NCBI GenBank assembly: GCA_025059235.1 | Contig: JANXCV010000001.1 | Location: 143,204 to 207,203, forward strand | Direction of reading: 5' to 3' | Origin: Candidatus Calescibacterium sp. | GTDB lineage: Bacteria; DRYD01 | Length of the DNA: 64,000 nt | Shown here: piece by piece, positions 43,319-52,052 of the stretch | Position numbering within the stretch: the stretch's first letter is position 1 | Layout of the letters: the number at the start of each line of letters is the position of its first letter | Translations under genes and position numbers: made by a program | The notes under the pieces: generated by a model | What the model was told of the DNA's origin: nothing | What the model saw: only the letters and a program-made list of their open reading frames with translations | Database searches by the model: none

Positions 43319-43769
43319 TCTACTAATATTGTCAATAATATTCCTAATCTCAGGATGTACAAAAAAAGTAGAAACATCTATTGATTCAATGCATTTTAAA
43401 GACTTAGAATATTACATAAATGAAGAGGTATATTTTTCCGTAAAGGAGGGAATATACAAGAATCACCTTATTTCTTTCAAAAACATGAAGCTCGTCCTTA
43501 AAGAAGGATATACCATACTAGAAGAAGGAATATTTAACCTCAAAGACTTAACCATAAAATCTAATCACCCAATAGATATCTATATAAAAGACCTAGTAAT
43601 ACAAATCAAAAAAGATCCAACGATAAATTTAAGAGAGATGAGAATAGAAGGTTATGACGTAATCATAAGAAACACTAAAAAAAAGGAAAAGATAAGCGAA
43701 GCATATAAAATTAACATAGACATAAATAACTACAGAGTTTATACCTATCAGAACAAGGGAAGATGGTAA
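43296..43769 (+). CDS. small lipoprotein
   Basis: A 157-residue lipoprotein. The signal LLILSIIFLISGC ends in the lipobox ISGC with the lipidated Cys at about residue 21. The remainder is rich in alternating hydrophobic and charged residues (LISFKNMKLVLKEGYTIL, DIYIKDLVIQI), typical of a small beta-rich domain, and resembles LptC-like or LptA-like proteins in pattern only. The overlap with mfd is 23 bases and with prfB 7 bases, so it is surely translated. The function is unknown. Confidence 0.72.
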   Translation: MGKSWKFSLLILSIIFLISGCTKKVETSIDSMHFKDLEYYINEEVYFSVKEGIYKNHLISFKNMKLVLKEGYTILEEGIFNLKDLTIKSNHPIDIYIKDLVIQIKKDPTINLREMRIEGYDVIIRNTKKKEKISEAYKINIDINNYRVYTYQNKGRW

Positions 43770-44839
43770 TAGTAGATTTAAAGGAAATAAAGAACATAAA
43801 AGCAAAATTGAACGAATACAAGGTATTGATAGATGAGCTTGCTTCTAGGCTAAATCAGTTAGAGAAGGAAATAGAATCCAGCCAAAATCCCGATTACAAT
43901 AAAATAAAAGAAAAGAAAAGATTAATTTCACTTATATCGAGGTATAACAATCTTACTAAAGAAGTGAACGATTTTGAAGAAATATACAGAATGTACGGTA
44001 ACGAAAGCGAAGACTTAGAAGATATAAGAAAAATATACTTATCTATAACGAAAGACTTTGATAATTTTTCGATAGAGTTATTATTGAGTGAGGAGTACGA
44101 TGACCATGATGCGATATTGACAATAACAGCCGGTGCCGGCGGAACAGATGCTCAAGACTGGGCTCAAATGCTAATGAGAATGTACATCCAATGGGCTGAA
44201 AAACATAAATTCTCCTATCAAATCACAGATATAGTCTACGGACAAGAGGCAGGAATAAAATCCTGTGAGATAATAATAAAATCAAGTTACGGATACCTTA
44301 AATCAGAAAAAGGAGTCCATAGATTGGTAAGAACCTCTCCTTTTAACGCACAAAACAAAAGACACACATCTTTCGCCCTAGTAGAAGTAATACCTAGAAT
44401 AGATGAGAACATAAACATAGAAATAAGGCCGGAAGATCTGAAAGTAGAAACTTTCAAAGCCGGTGGAGCAGGAGGACAACACGTAAATAAAAACGAATCC
44501 GCAGTAAGAATAACACACCTACCAACAGGAATAGTCGTAACCTGCTCAAACGAAAGAAGCCAACATCAAAACAAAGAAATAGCACTGAAAATACTAAAGA
44601 GCAAGATCTATGATCTAGAAAAACAGAAGCTCAACCAAAAGGTAGACAGTTTCAAAACCAAACAGCAAGCAGCATGGGGAAATCAAATAAGAAGCTACGT
44701 ACTCCACCCCTATAAACTCATAAAAGATCTAAGAACAAACACCGAAATATACAAAGTAGAAGAAGTACTTAACGGAGACCTAGATAAATTAATCCTAGAC
44801 TACCTCCTTTATCATAACATGCAAAAAAAACAGAAATAA
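43763..44839 (+). CDS. prfB: peptide chain release factor 2
   Basis: RF2 ends translation at UGA and UAA. The 358 residues match the family. The stop-codon-reading loop has the RF2 type SPF motif (RTSPFNAQNKRHTSF), unlike the PAT of RF1. The peptidyl-tRNA hydrolysis motif AGGAGGQHVNK (GGQ) is near residue 230. The frame is continuous from its ATG, so the programmed +1 frameshift known from many prfB genes is absent here. The gene overlaps the lipoprotein gene at its start and the next gene by one base (TAATG) at its end. Confidence 0.96.
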   Translation: MVIVDLKEIKNIKAKLNEYKVLIDELASRLNQLEKEIESSQNPDYNKIKEKKRLISLISRYNNLTKEVNDFEEIYRMYGNESEDLEDIRKIYLSITKDFDNFSIELLLSEEYDDHDAILTITAGAGGTDAQDWAQMLMRMYIQWAEKHKFSYQITDIVYGQEAGIKSCEIIIKSSYGYLKSEKGVHRLVRTSPFNAQNKRHTSFALVEVIPRIDENINIEIRPEDLKVETFKAGGAGGQHVNKNESAVRITHLPTGIVVTCSNERSQHQNKEIALKILKSKIYDLEKQKLNQKVDSFKTKQQAAWGNQIRSYVLHPYKLIKDLRTNTEIYKVEEVLNGDLDKLILDYLLYHNMQKKQK

Positions 44840-45240
44840 TGTATGGTGGAAAACTAATAAATAAGATATGTAAAGATTGCACACTAACTATCTTAAAAAT
44901 TCTCAAATCAAGAAAGGTTAATACAGAAAATACAATGCAAATCTTAAGAATCAGAATATTACGAAGGCTAGCAGTTATATTCTCTATCCTTTCAGAGTTG
45001 GATAGTAAATTATATGAAGCATATCTTAGACTAAGAAAACAAAATTTTCCTCGAAAATTAATAAACTATGTTCCTATCTTAAGTATTTACTTTTCATCGA
45101 TATTGATTCTTATAATTCACAAAACCAAGTTTCCAAAGTCGTTGAGTATAGACTGTAAGATAATAAAGATAATCATATTATCATGCATAAGGGGTAACAT
45201 TGGTTTAATCAGAGAGAATATTGAAAGCGAAAAAGTGTGA
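44839..45240 (+). CDS. hypothetical protein with one membrane segment
   Basis: A 133-residue basic protein, rich in Arg, Lys, Ile and Leu. One hydrophobic segment is near residue 78 (LINYVPILSIYFSSILILII). Two cysteines lie near the start (KICKDC). No family was recognised. It starts at the prfB stop (TAATG) and its stop overlaps the GTG of the next gene (GTGA), so it is inside a tight operon and probably real. Confidence 0.6.
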   Translation: MYGGKLINKICKDCTLTILKILKSRKVNTENTMQILRIRILRRLAVIFSILSELDSKLYEAYLRLRKQNFPRKLINYVPILSIYFSSILILIIHKTKFPKSLSIDCKIIKIIILSCIRGNIGLIRENIESEKV

Positions 45241-46058
45241 AGCTATTTTATCTGATCCTTCCCTTTATAATTTTTTGGTTTGTTTTCAATGTGCTATCAA
45301 TTTTTTTGGGGACAGCACTTGTTTATTCCGGAGAAAATATCATCAACAGTTTTGTTTACATCTTTAAAGATCCTATATTTTGGGTTTCCTTAAAAAATTC
45401 GTTTATTTATTGTTTGGTAGTCATACCTTTACAATTTTTTTCTTTTTTTATAGCGTTTATGATATACAGTTTGTCATTCGGATGGGCTTCATTCTTCAGA
45501 GTGGTACTATATTTGCCAGTGGTTGTTCCAATAGCAAGTATAGGTTTTGTATTTAAGATTATGTTCAATGATGAGGGTTTTGTTAATGATTTGCTACTGA
45601 AGTATTTAGGGATTAAGTTACCTTTTCTATCTAATTATTACTATTCGATGTTAGTGGCTTTTTTGTTGACTTTTTGGAAAGGATTGGGGTATTACGTGGT
45701 TATATACTTATCTTCACTGTATTCTATCTCTAAGGAGATAGTGGAGAGTTCAATAGTTGATGGTATGAATTTTTTTCAGAGGTTATGGTATATTTATTTA
45801 CCTTTATCAAGGGGTACTTTTTATTTTGCTTCTTTTTTGTCTATGCTGGCTGCGTTAAAGGTTTTTGCTGAAATCTTTATTGTTACGGAAGGTGGACCAG
45901 GTACGTCAACCTATACACTAATGATGTATATTTATTCTCGGGCTTTTTATGCTTTTGATCTAAAAACGGCAATAGCAGCTTCCTTCGTGATCTCCATAAT
46001 AGCAATATTCCTAAGTTTATTTATTTTTAAAAAGCAGATTGAGAATATAAGAATATAA
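45237..46058 (+). CDS. sugar ABC transporter permease, MalF type
   Basis: A 273-residue inner-membrane permease of a carbohydrate ABC transporter. Six membrane segments are visible, with the EAA loop VESSIVDGMNFFQRLWYIYLPLS near residue 179 and the family's ITEGGPGTSTYTLMMYIY-like tail (VTEGGPGTSTYTLMM). It starts at a GTG that overlaps the preceding stop by 3 bases. The coding strand is T- and G-rich, unlike the A/C-rich genes around it. The MalG-type partner is at 39830; the solute-binding protein and ATPase were not found. Confidence 0.88.
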   Translation: MKLFYLILPFIIFWFVFNVLSIFLGTALVYSGENIINSFVYIFKDPIFWVSLKNSFIYCLVVIPLQFFSFFIAFMIYSLSFGWASFFRVVLYLPVVVPIASIGFVFKIMFNDEGFVNDLLLKYLGIKLPFLSNYYYSMLVAFLLTFWKGLGYYVVIYLSSLYSISKEIVESSIVDGMNFFQRLWYIYLPLSRGTFYFASFLSMLAALKVFAEIFIVTEGGPGTSTYTLMMYIYSRAFYAFDLKTAIAASFVISIIAIFLSLFIFKKQIENIRI

Positions 46059-46129
46059 AGGCTTTGGTCAGATAGGACTTATCGAAAATATTTTAAGAAT
46101 TCGATTTGAAGGTACCCTGAAAGAGATGA

Positions 46130-47050
46130 CCTATTTTTGTTAACAATCTGTTCATGTTTTTTTAATATTTTTTGTTAACAATTTTTTCATATTTTTTTAA
46201 CAAATTTTAGAAAACTTTTACAATTTTAACATTTTTTCAATAATTTTTTTAAAAATTTTTAATATTTTTTTAATATTTTGTTAACAAAAATTTTGTTAAA
46301 TTTGTAAAAATTATGTAAAAATAGTAAAAATTTTGTTAATTTTGTAAAAAAATTTTTTGCTTAATATTTTTGTAATTTATTTAATTTTTTTGTTATATTT
46401 TTAACAATTTTTTAATATTTTTGTAACAAAAATTGTTAAATTTTTTGTTTTTTACAAGATATTTACATAGTTTACATATTTTTAACAAAAACTGTCTTTT
46501 CTAATCATTGATATTATTAGGAAGGATTTATCGTTTAAAATTTTAACAAATTTTAGATTTTTGTAACATTTTTAACATTTCTGGCAAAATTTGTCAATAT
46601 ATTTTTAACAAATTTAACATTTTTGTAAAAAAATGTTTTTGGGATTTTTCCACATATTTGGGTTATTTTTTCCACAGGTTTTTGGAATTTTTCCACACTT
46701 TTTCCACACCCCCAAAAAAACTTTCCACATACCCCACCCACTTTTTCCACAAAAACGGCATAATTTTTCCACATGTGGAAAAATAAGCCCTTCCTGTGGA
46801 AAAAATTTAAAAAAATGTGGAAAACTTACCCCCTATAATGTGGAAAAAATGTGGAAAAAATTTTAACATTCCATTTTTTTTCCACAGGGTTTCGGAAGTT
46901 TTCCACACTTTTTCCACATACCCCCATTTCCATAAACCCTTGATAATACTAAATTCCCGAAAGTTTTCCACATATGTGGATAATTATACTACTACTATCT
47001 TATATATAAATTTTTAATATATAGTAGTAGTAATAGCACTACTACTACGA
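46130..47050. other. oriC: candidate chromosomal replication origin (oriC)
   Basis: The 1.1 kb between the permease and alaS has no gene. From 46130 to 46620 it is extremely AT-rich with many TTAACAA and TTTTTAACA segments. From 46646 to 46983 it carries 17 DnaA-box-like 9-mers: 15 exact TTTTCCACA, one CTTTCCACA (46721) and one perfect TTATCCACA on the minus strand (46975-46983). Eleven lie on the plus and six on the minus strand. Next to the perfect box, TACTACTACTATC (46987-46999) and TAGTAGTAGTAATAG (47022-47036) flank an AT-only core (47001-47023), like the DnaA-trio and unwinding region of known origins. The repeat spacing is irregular. No dnaA gene is near. Confidence 0.72.
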
Positions 47051-47051
47051 A

Positions 47052-47116
47052 ACAAAATTTTTAAAAACTTCCAAAACAAAAATTTTTAAAATTCTTAAAA
47101 ACAAAAATTTTTAAAA
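47052..47116 (+). repeat. three spaced AT-rich direct repeats
   Basis: Three near-identical units ACAAAAATTTTTAAAA occur at 47052-47066 (one A shorter), 47076-47091 and 47101-47116, with starts about 25 bases apart. They follow the DnaA-trio-like run and precede the alaS ribosome-binding site. They may be part of the origin or act on the alaS promoter. Confidence 0.7.
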
Positions 47117-47177
47117 ACAAATCTTCCGCAAGGTAAAAGATCTTCTCCCAAGAATTTCATACTTGGAGGAATCAAAA

Positions 47178-49730
47178 ATGCAAGAACATAAACAACCACT
47201 AACCCATGAAAAAATAAGAAACCTCTTCTTGGAGTTCTTCGAAAAAAAACAACATAAAATATTGAAAAGCTTCAGCCTGATCCCCGAAAACGACCCCTCC
47301 CTGCTCTTCGTCGCAGCCGGAATGGTCCCATTCAAACCAGAGTTCTCAGGAAAAATACAACCCAAATACAAACGAATAGCAACCTGCCAAAAATGCTTCA
47401 GAATGGACGACCTCGAAAACGTCGGCTGGACACTCAGACACCACACCTTCTTCGAAATGCTAGGAAATTTCTCTTTCGGTGATTACTTCAAAAAAGAATC
47501 AATCTACTGGGCCTACGAACTACTTACCGAAGTATATAAATTAGAACCATCTAAACTGTACTTTAGCTGCCACCCCGAAGACGAAGAGTCAGTAAAAATA
47601 TGGATGAGCCTCGGTATCCCAGGAGAAAAAATAGTCGTGCTAGAAGACAATTTCTGGGGACCAGCCGGACCAACAGGCCCCTGCGGCCCCTCCACAGAAA
47701 TATTCTACGAAAACTTCTCCTGTCAAAACAAAAACTGTAAACCCGGATCCGAATGCCCAGAATGCAAAAAAAACGAAAGATTCATCGAAATCTGGAACAT
47801 TGTCTTTACCCAATACTTCAAAGAACCTGACGGAACACTAACCACATTACCCCAAAAAAACATAGACACAGGAATGGGACTAGAGAGACTAACAAAAATA
47901 ATACAAAACAAACCCAACCAATACCTAACAGATCTGTTCTTACCCATACTAACAAAAATAAGAGAATTCATACACCACGATATCGAAGAAGTCTACTCTG
48001 AACTGAAAATAAACTACCAACACGAAGATTACCTACAAAAAAAAGAAGTCTATGAAAGAATAGTAGCCGATCACATACGCGGTTCCATCTTCCTGCTCGC
48101 CGATGGAGTAGTACCATCAAACGATGGAAGAGGATACGTCCTCAGAAAACTGATCCGAAGAGCACTACTATACTCCAAACTACTCGGAATAAAGAAAAAC
48201 TATCTCAGCAACATGACCGACACAGTTGAAACCATATTCTCCAACGTCTACCCAGAAATAAAATCAAGAAAAGAATACATAAAAAAAATGCTAGATAACG
48301 AAGAAAATAGCTTCTCTAAAAACATCTCAAAAGGAATGGATTACTTATCCAAAATAGACGTCAACAAAATAACGGGAAAAGATGCTTTCTTCCTATATGA
48401 CACCCTGGGATTCCCCATAGAACTTACCCTCGAAATATGCAAAAGCAAAAATCTTACCATAGATATAGACGAATTCTACAAAGAACTAGAAATACAAAGA
48501 GAAAAGTCAAGACAAAAATCCCTGGATATCAAAATTTTCTCCATAAAAGACAAATACACCACCAACTTCATAGGATATCAAAACCTAGATTATCAATCCA
48601 AAATCATAGGAATACTTAAAAAAGAACAAGAAAAAATAAATACCATCGAACATGCAACCAAAGGGGAAGAAGTCATATTGATAGTAGAAGAAACCCCCTT
48701 CTATCCCGAATCCGGAGGACAAGTAGGCGACAAAGGAAAAATATACAACGATAACTTCACCTTTGAAGTACAAGACACCCAAAAACACATAGAAGGATTT
48801 ATACTCCATATTGGAAAAATTACAGAAGGTTCTGTCAGTGTAGGACAAAACGTCTTCCTAAGTGTAGACAAAACCAGAAGAAAATTAACCGCTATAAATC
48901 ACACCGCTACCCATCTCCTACACTCTTCCCTAAGAAAAATACTGGGACACCATGTTTACCAATCCGGCTCTCTAGTCGATTGGGATAGACTAAGATTCGA
49001 CTTCACCCACTTCGAAAATCTATCCGAAAAAGACATACAAAACATAGAAAACCTAGTAAACGAAAAAATATTCGAAGAAATAGAGGTGGAAATTTCCTAT
49101 AAACCTCTGAAAGTAGCCCTAAACGAAGGAGCTATCGCCCTATTCACAGAAAAATATCCCGACACAGTAAGAACCGTAAAAATAGGAAATTTCTCCTACG
49201 AACTCTGCGGAGGAACACACGTAAATAACACCTCCTCCATCGGTATATTCAAAATAATAAACTACGGCTCCATACAAATGGGAATAAAAAGAATAGAAGC
49301 AATAACCTCTATCAAAACTCTAGACCACATAAATAAACACGAACAACTGATCTCCAAACTTAAATCACTGACCAAACAAGAAGAAAATAAAATCATAAAC
49401 TACCTCAATAAACTCATAGAAGAAAACAAAGAACTACTAAAGAAAAACAAAGAACTAAAGATTAAGCTCTACTCGAAAATAATAGAAAACATGGATATCC
49501 GAGATGATAAGCTACTAGAATTCCATGTCGAAGAAGAACAAGATATCCTCCTAATCCACGATATTCTCAAAATCAAATCAAAATATATCGGACTATATCA
49601 CCTCGAAAAAAGAAAAATAGCTATCTTTCATAAAGACCTAACCGAATTATTCAAAAAAACTATACCAAAAGAAGATATTAAACTGATCAAACTGGGAGAT
49701 TACTTCAAAGCTATTTTATCCCACCAGTAG
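47178..49730 (+). CDS. alaS: alanine-tRNA ligase
   Basis: AlaRS charges tRNA-Ala. The 850 residues are a little short of the usual 875. The class II catalytic core begins RNLFLEFFEKKQHKIL and contains AGMVPFKPEF, CFRMDDLENVG, GNFSFGDYFK and GMGLERL. A Cys-rich insert CQNKNCKPGSECPECKK is present near residue 180. The editing domain has HTATHLLHSSLR and CGGTHVNNTSSIG, and a coiled-coil C-terminal C-Ala region follows. The ATG at 47178 is preceded by GGAGG; an upstream in-frame TTG lies inside the Shine-Dalgarno. The candidate origin lies just upstream. Confidence 0.97.
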   Translation: MQEHKQPLTHEKIRNLFLEFFEKKQHKILKSFSLIPENDPSLLFVAAGMVPFKPEFSGKIQPKYKRIATCQKCFRMDDLENVGWTLRHHTFFEMLGNFSFGDYFKKESIYWAYELLTEVYKLEPSKLYFSCHPEDEESVKIWMSLGIPGEKIVVLEDNFWGPAGPTGPCGPSTEIFYENFSCQNKNCKPGSECPECKKNERFIEIWNIVFTQYFKEPDGTLTTLPQKNIDTGMGLERLTKIIQNKPNQYLTDLFLPILTKIREFIHHDIEEVYSELKINYQHEDYLQKKEVYERIVADHIRGSIFLLADGVVPSNDGRGYVLRKLIRRALLYSKLLGIKKNYLSNMTDTVETIFSNVYPEIKSRKEYIKKMLDNEENSFSKNISKGMDYLSKIDVNKITGKDAFFLYDTLGFPIELTLEICKSKNLTIDIDEFYKELEIQREKSRQKSLDIKIFSIKDKYTTNFIGYQNLDYQSKIIGILKKEQEKINTIEHATKGEEVILIVEETPFYPESGGQVGDKGKIYNDNFTFEVQDTQKHIEGFILHIGKITEGSVSVGQNVFLSVDKTRRKLTAINHTATHLLHSSLRKILGHHVYQSGSLVDWDRLRFDFTHFENLSEKDIQNIENLVNEKIFEEIEVEISYKPLKVALNEGAIALFTEKYPDTVRTVKIGNFSYELCGGTHVNNTSSIGIFKIINYGSIQMGIKRIEAITSIKTLDHINKHEQLISKLKSLTKQEENKIINYLNKLIEENKELLKKNKELKIKLYSKIIENMDIRDDKLLEFHVEEEQDILLIHDILKIKSKYIGLYHLEKRKIAIFHKDLTELFKKTIPKEDIKLIKLGDYFKAILSHQ

Positions 49731-49766
49731 GATATTCGATCAATTTCTTATAAAATAAAAATAGAG

Positions 49767-50699
49767 ATGGGAATAATAAAAAAAAGTAACGAACAAAATA
49801 TAGAAAAAGAATACCTTACCTCAAACCCATCGACTTCAAAAATAATAGGAAACATCATAAAACAAGAATTCCTAAGTAAAGACATCTTGTCAATCAATAT
49901 AGAAAACGATAAAATCTCAAAAAAAATAATAAAAAGAGACGAAGTATCCCTACCCATCAACCAAATCATAGAAGAAATAAAAGATGTAAACATAGTAGCT
50001 AAATCCTCTATTGAATTTGAACTCGAAGAAGAAAAAAATAGATATCAAAAACTTAATCAAGAACTCGAACAGAAAATAAATGAACAAAATCTAAAACTCC
50101 AAGAAATAGAAAACATGAAAAATACCATTTTATCCGAAGCACAAAAACAAGCAAAAACAATAATAGAAAAAGCTATACAAGATGCACAAACAAAAATCCA
50201 AGAAGCACTAGAACAAGGATATAAACAAGGATTCGAACAAGGCTTAAACGAAGCACAAAAAAAACTAGAAGAACAATACAACAAAAAACTAAACGAAATA
50301 CAAGAAGAAATAAACAACTTCACAAACATAAGAAAAAAACTAGTCAAAGAATTTGAAAGAGAAATCATAGACCTCGTTTTTGAAGTAGCCGAAAAAATCA
50401 TATCTAAAAAAATTCAAGAAGAGCATAGCATAGTAACCTCTTACCTAGCAGATCTATTATCCAGAGTTGAAAGAAGTAAGACCATAACCATCTGGGTCAA
50501 CCCCGAAGAACTAGAAGAAGTAAGAAATTACAAAGAAAACCTAAAATATCTACTCGAAGACGTAGAAAACCTATCCATAGCACCAGATGAAAGAATCTCA
50601 AAAGGAGGATGCATAATAGAAACCAACTTCGGAAAAATAGACTCAAGAATATCCACCAAACTCGAAGTTCTAAAGGAAATACTCCTAAAAAATAAATAG
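49767..50699 (+). CDS. fliH: FliH-like flagellar export stator protein
   Basis: A 310-residue FliH/SctL-type protein that links the export ATPase to the ring. A polar N-terminus precedes a long coiled coil of Glu, Lys and Gln (residues 70-190) containing EQGYKQGFEQGLNEAQ with the GxxxG-like periodicity of FliH. The globular C-terminal domain reads IIDLVFEVAEKIISKKI...LADLLSRVERSKTITIWVNPEEL...GGCIIETNFGKIDSRI. It is followed at once by the FliI ATPase gene, which supports the call. A type III secretion function cannot be excluded. Confidence 0.85.
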   Translation: MGIIKKSNEQNIEKEYLTSNPSTSKIIGNIIKQEFLSKDILSINIENDKISKKIIKRDEVSLPINQIIEEIKDVNIVAKSSIEFELEEEKNRYQKLNQELEQKINEQNLKLQEIENMKNTILSEAQKQAKTIIEKAIQDAQTKIQEALEQGYKQGFEQGLNEAQKKLEEQYNKKLNEIQEEINNFTNIRKKLVKEFEREIIDLVFEVAEKIISKKIQEEHSIVTSYLADLLSRVERSKTITIWVNPEELEEVRNYKENLKYLLEDVENLSIAPDERISKGGCIIETNFGKIDSRISTKLEVLKEILLKNK

Positions 50700-52052
50700 A
50701 TGCTAGAACTTCAAAAATATAAAAATATCATCAAAAATATATCATCAAAAGATCTGGTCAAAGTATACGGAAAAGTGAGACAGGTAATAGGTCTAGTAAT
50801 AGAAAGTGACGGGCCACCTTGTCAAGTAGGAGAAATATGCCATATCTATCCAAATGAATATTCCGACCCAATCGTCGCAGAAGTAGTGGGATTCAAAGAA
50901 GATAGAGTTCTACTTATGCCAATAGGCTCAACTATCGGTGTTTCCCCAGGTAACGAAGTAAGGGCTACAGGTAAACAGCTAATGGTAAAGGTCGGACCAA
51001 AAATACTCGGAAGAATACTCGACGGACTAGGCAATCCCATAGATGGTAAAGGAAATCTAGAATATGAAGAACTATACCCTATCTATAACGAACCCCCAAA
51101 TCCATTCTTAAGACCCCGCATAAAACAACCCCTCTCAATAGGAGTAAGAGCTATCGATGCACTCCTAACCATAGGAAAAGGTCAAAGAGTAGGAATATTC
51201 GCCGGCTCAGGAGTAGGAAAAAGCACAACTCTATCAATGATAACCAGATTCACTGAAGCTGATCTTACTGTCCTGTGTCTGGTCGGCGAAAGAGGAAGAG
51301 AACTAAGAGATTTCATAGAAAGAGACCTGGGAGAAGAAGGACTTAAAAGAGCAGTGGTAGTAGTCGCCACTTCGGATACTCCAGCCCTCGTCAGACTAAA
51401 AGCAGCCTATGTAGCTACCGCAATAGCCGAATATTTCAGAGACAAAGGTAAAGACGTACTGCTCATGATGGACTCCGTTACTAGGTTTGCTATGGCACAA
51501 AGGGAAATCGGACTTGCTATAGGTGAACCACCTTCCACCAAGGGATATACCCCCTCAGTTTTCGCTCTTCTACCCAAACTAATGGAAAGACCAGGAAACT
51601 CTCCAACAGGTAGTATAACCGCTATATACACCGTTCTAGTTGAAGGAGATGACATGAACGAACCAATCGCAGACACCACCAGGGGTATCCTAGATGGACA
51701 CATCGTGCTTTCAAGACAGCTAGCTCACATGAACCACTATCCAGCAATAGATGTTCTACAATCTGTAAGTAGACTATTTGTTGAAATAACCACTCCCGAA
51801 CATCAAAAAGCAGCAGGCATACTGAGAGAAATCTTAAGCACCTACAAAAAAAATGAAGACATAATAACCCTGGGAATGTATAAAAAAGGAACAGACCCCA
51901 GAATAGATTATGCAATCGAAAAAATAGACCAAGTGAACTCCTTCCTTAAACAAGGAGTATTCGAACCAGATAACCTCCAAAACACTATCCAAAAATTGAT
52001 TCAGCTCGTCAGTGATTACGAAGAAAAAGTAACCAAGAGATTAAATAAATAA
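50700..52052 (+). CDS. fliI: FliI/SctN-type export ATPase
   Basis: A 450-residue ATPase of the flagellar or type III export apparatus, related to F1-beta. Walker A GSGVGKST is near residue 167. The family segment LVGERGRELRDFIERDLGEEGLKRAV, Walker B LMMDSVTRFAMAQREIGLAIGEPPSTKGYTPSVFALLPKLMERPGN and the C-terminal ISRQLAHxxHYPAIDVLxSxSR signature are all present. It starts directly after the fliH stop (ATG next base) and its stop overlaps the fliJ ATG by 1 base. Together with the FliG homologue it suggests a flagellum, but no hook or filament gene lies in the window. Confidence 0.93.
   Translation: MLELQKYKNIIKNISSKDLVKVYGKVRQVIGLVIESDGPPCQVGEICHIYPNEYSDPIVAEVVGFKEDRVLLMPIGSTIGVSPGNEVRATGKQLMVKVGPKILGRILDGLGNPIDGKGNLEYEELYPIYNEPPNPFLRPRIKQPLSIGVRAIDALLTIGKGQRVGIFAGSGVGKSTTLSMITRFTEADLTVLCLVGERGRELRDFIERDLGEEGLKRAVVVVATSDTPALVRLKAAYVATAIAEYFRDKGKDVLLMMDSVTRFAMAQREIGLAIGEPPSTKGYTPSVFALLPKLMERPGNSPTGSITAIYTVLVEGDDMNEPIADTTRGILDGHIVLSRQLAHMNHYPAIDVLQSVSRLFVEITTPEHQKAAGILREILSTYKKNEDIITLGMYKKGTDPRIDYAIEKIDQVNSFLKQGVFEPDNLQNTIQKLIQLVSDYEEKVTKRLNK

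Noticed and set aside
43763..43900. Programmed frameshift in prfB
   Set aside because: The frame is continuous from the ATG, with no CTTTGA-type slip site before the release-factor domains.
46646..46983. Repeat cluster considered as a CRISPR array
   Set aside because: The units are 9 bases, in both orientations and with irregular spacing of 2 to over 40 bases; no uniform spacers and no cas genes.
46553..47017. Short open frames in the origin region on both strands
   Set aside because: They are made of His/Phe/Pro/Cys repeats produced by the TTTTCCACA units, without start signals or gene-like composition.
49749..49769. TATAAAAT box just before the fliH start as a leaderless promoter
   Set aside because: No -35 match and the region is AT-rich, so it is more likely chance within an alaS-fliH operon.
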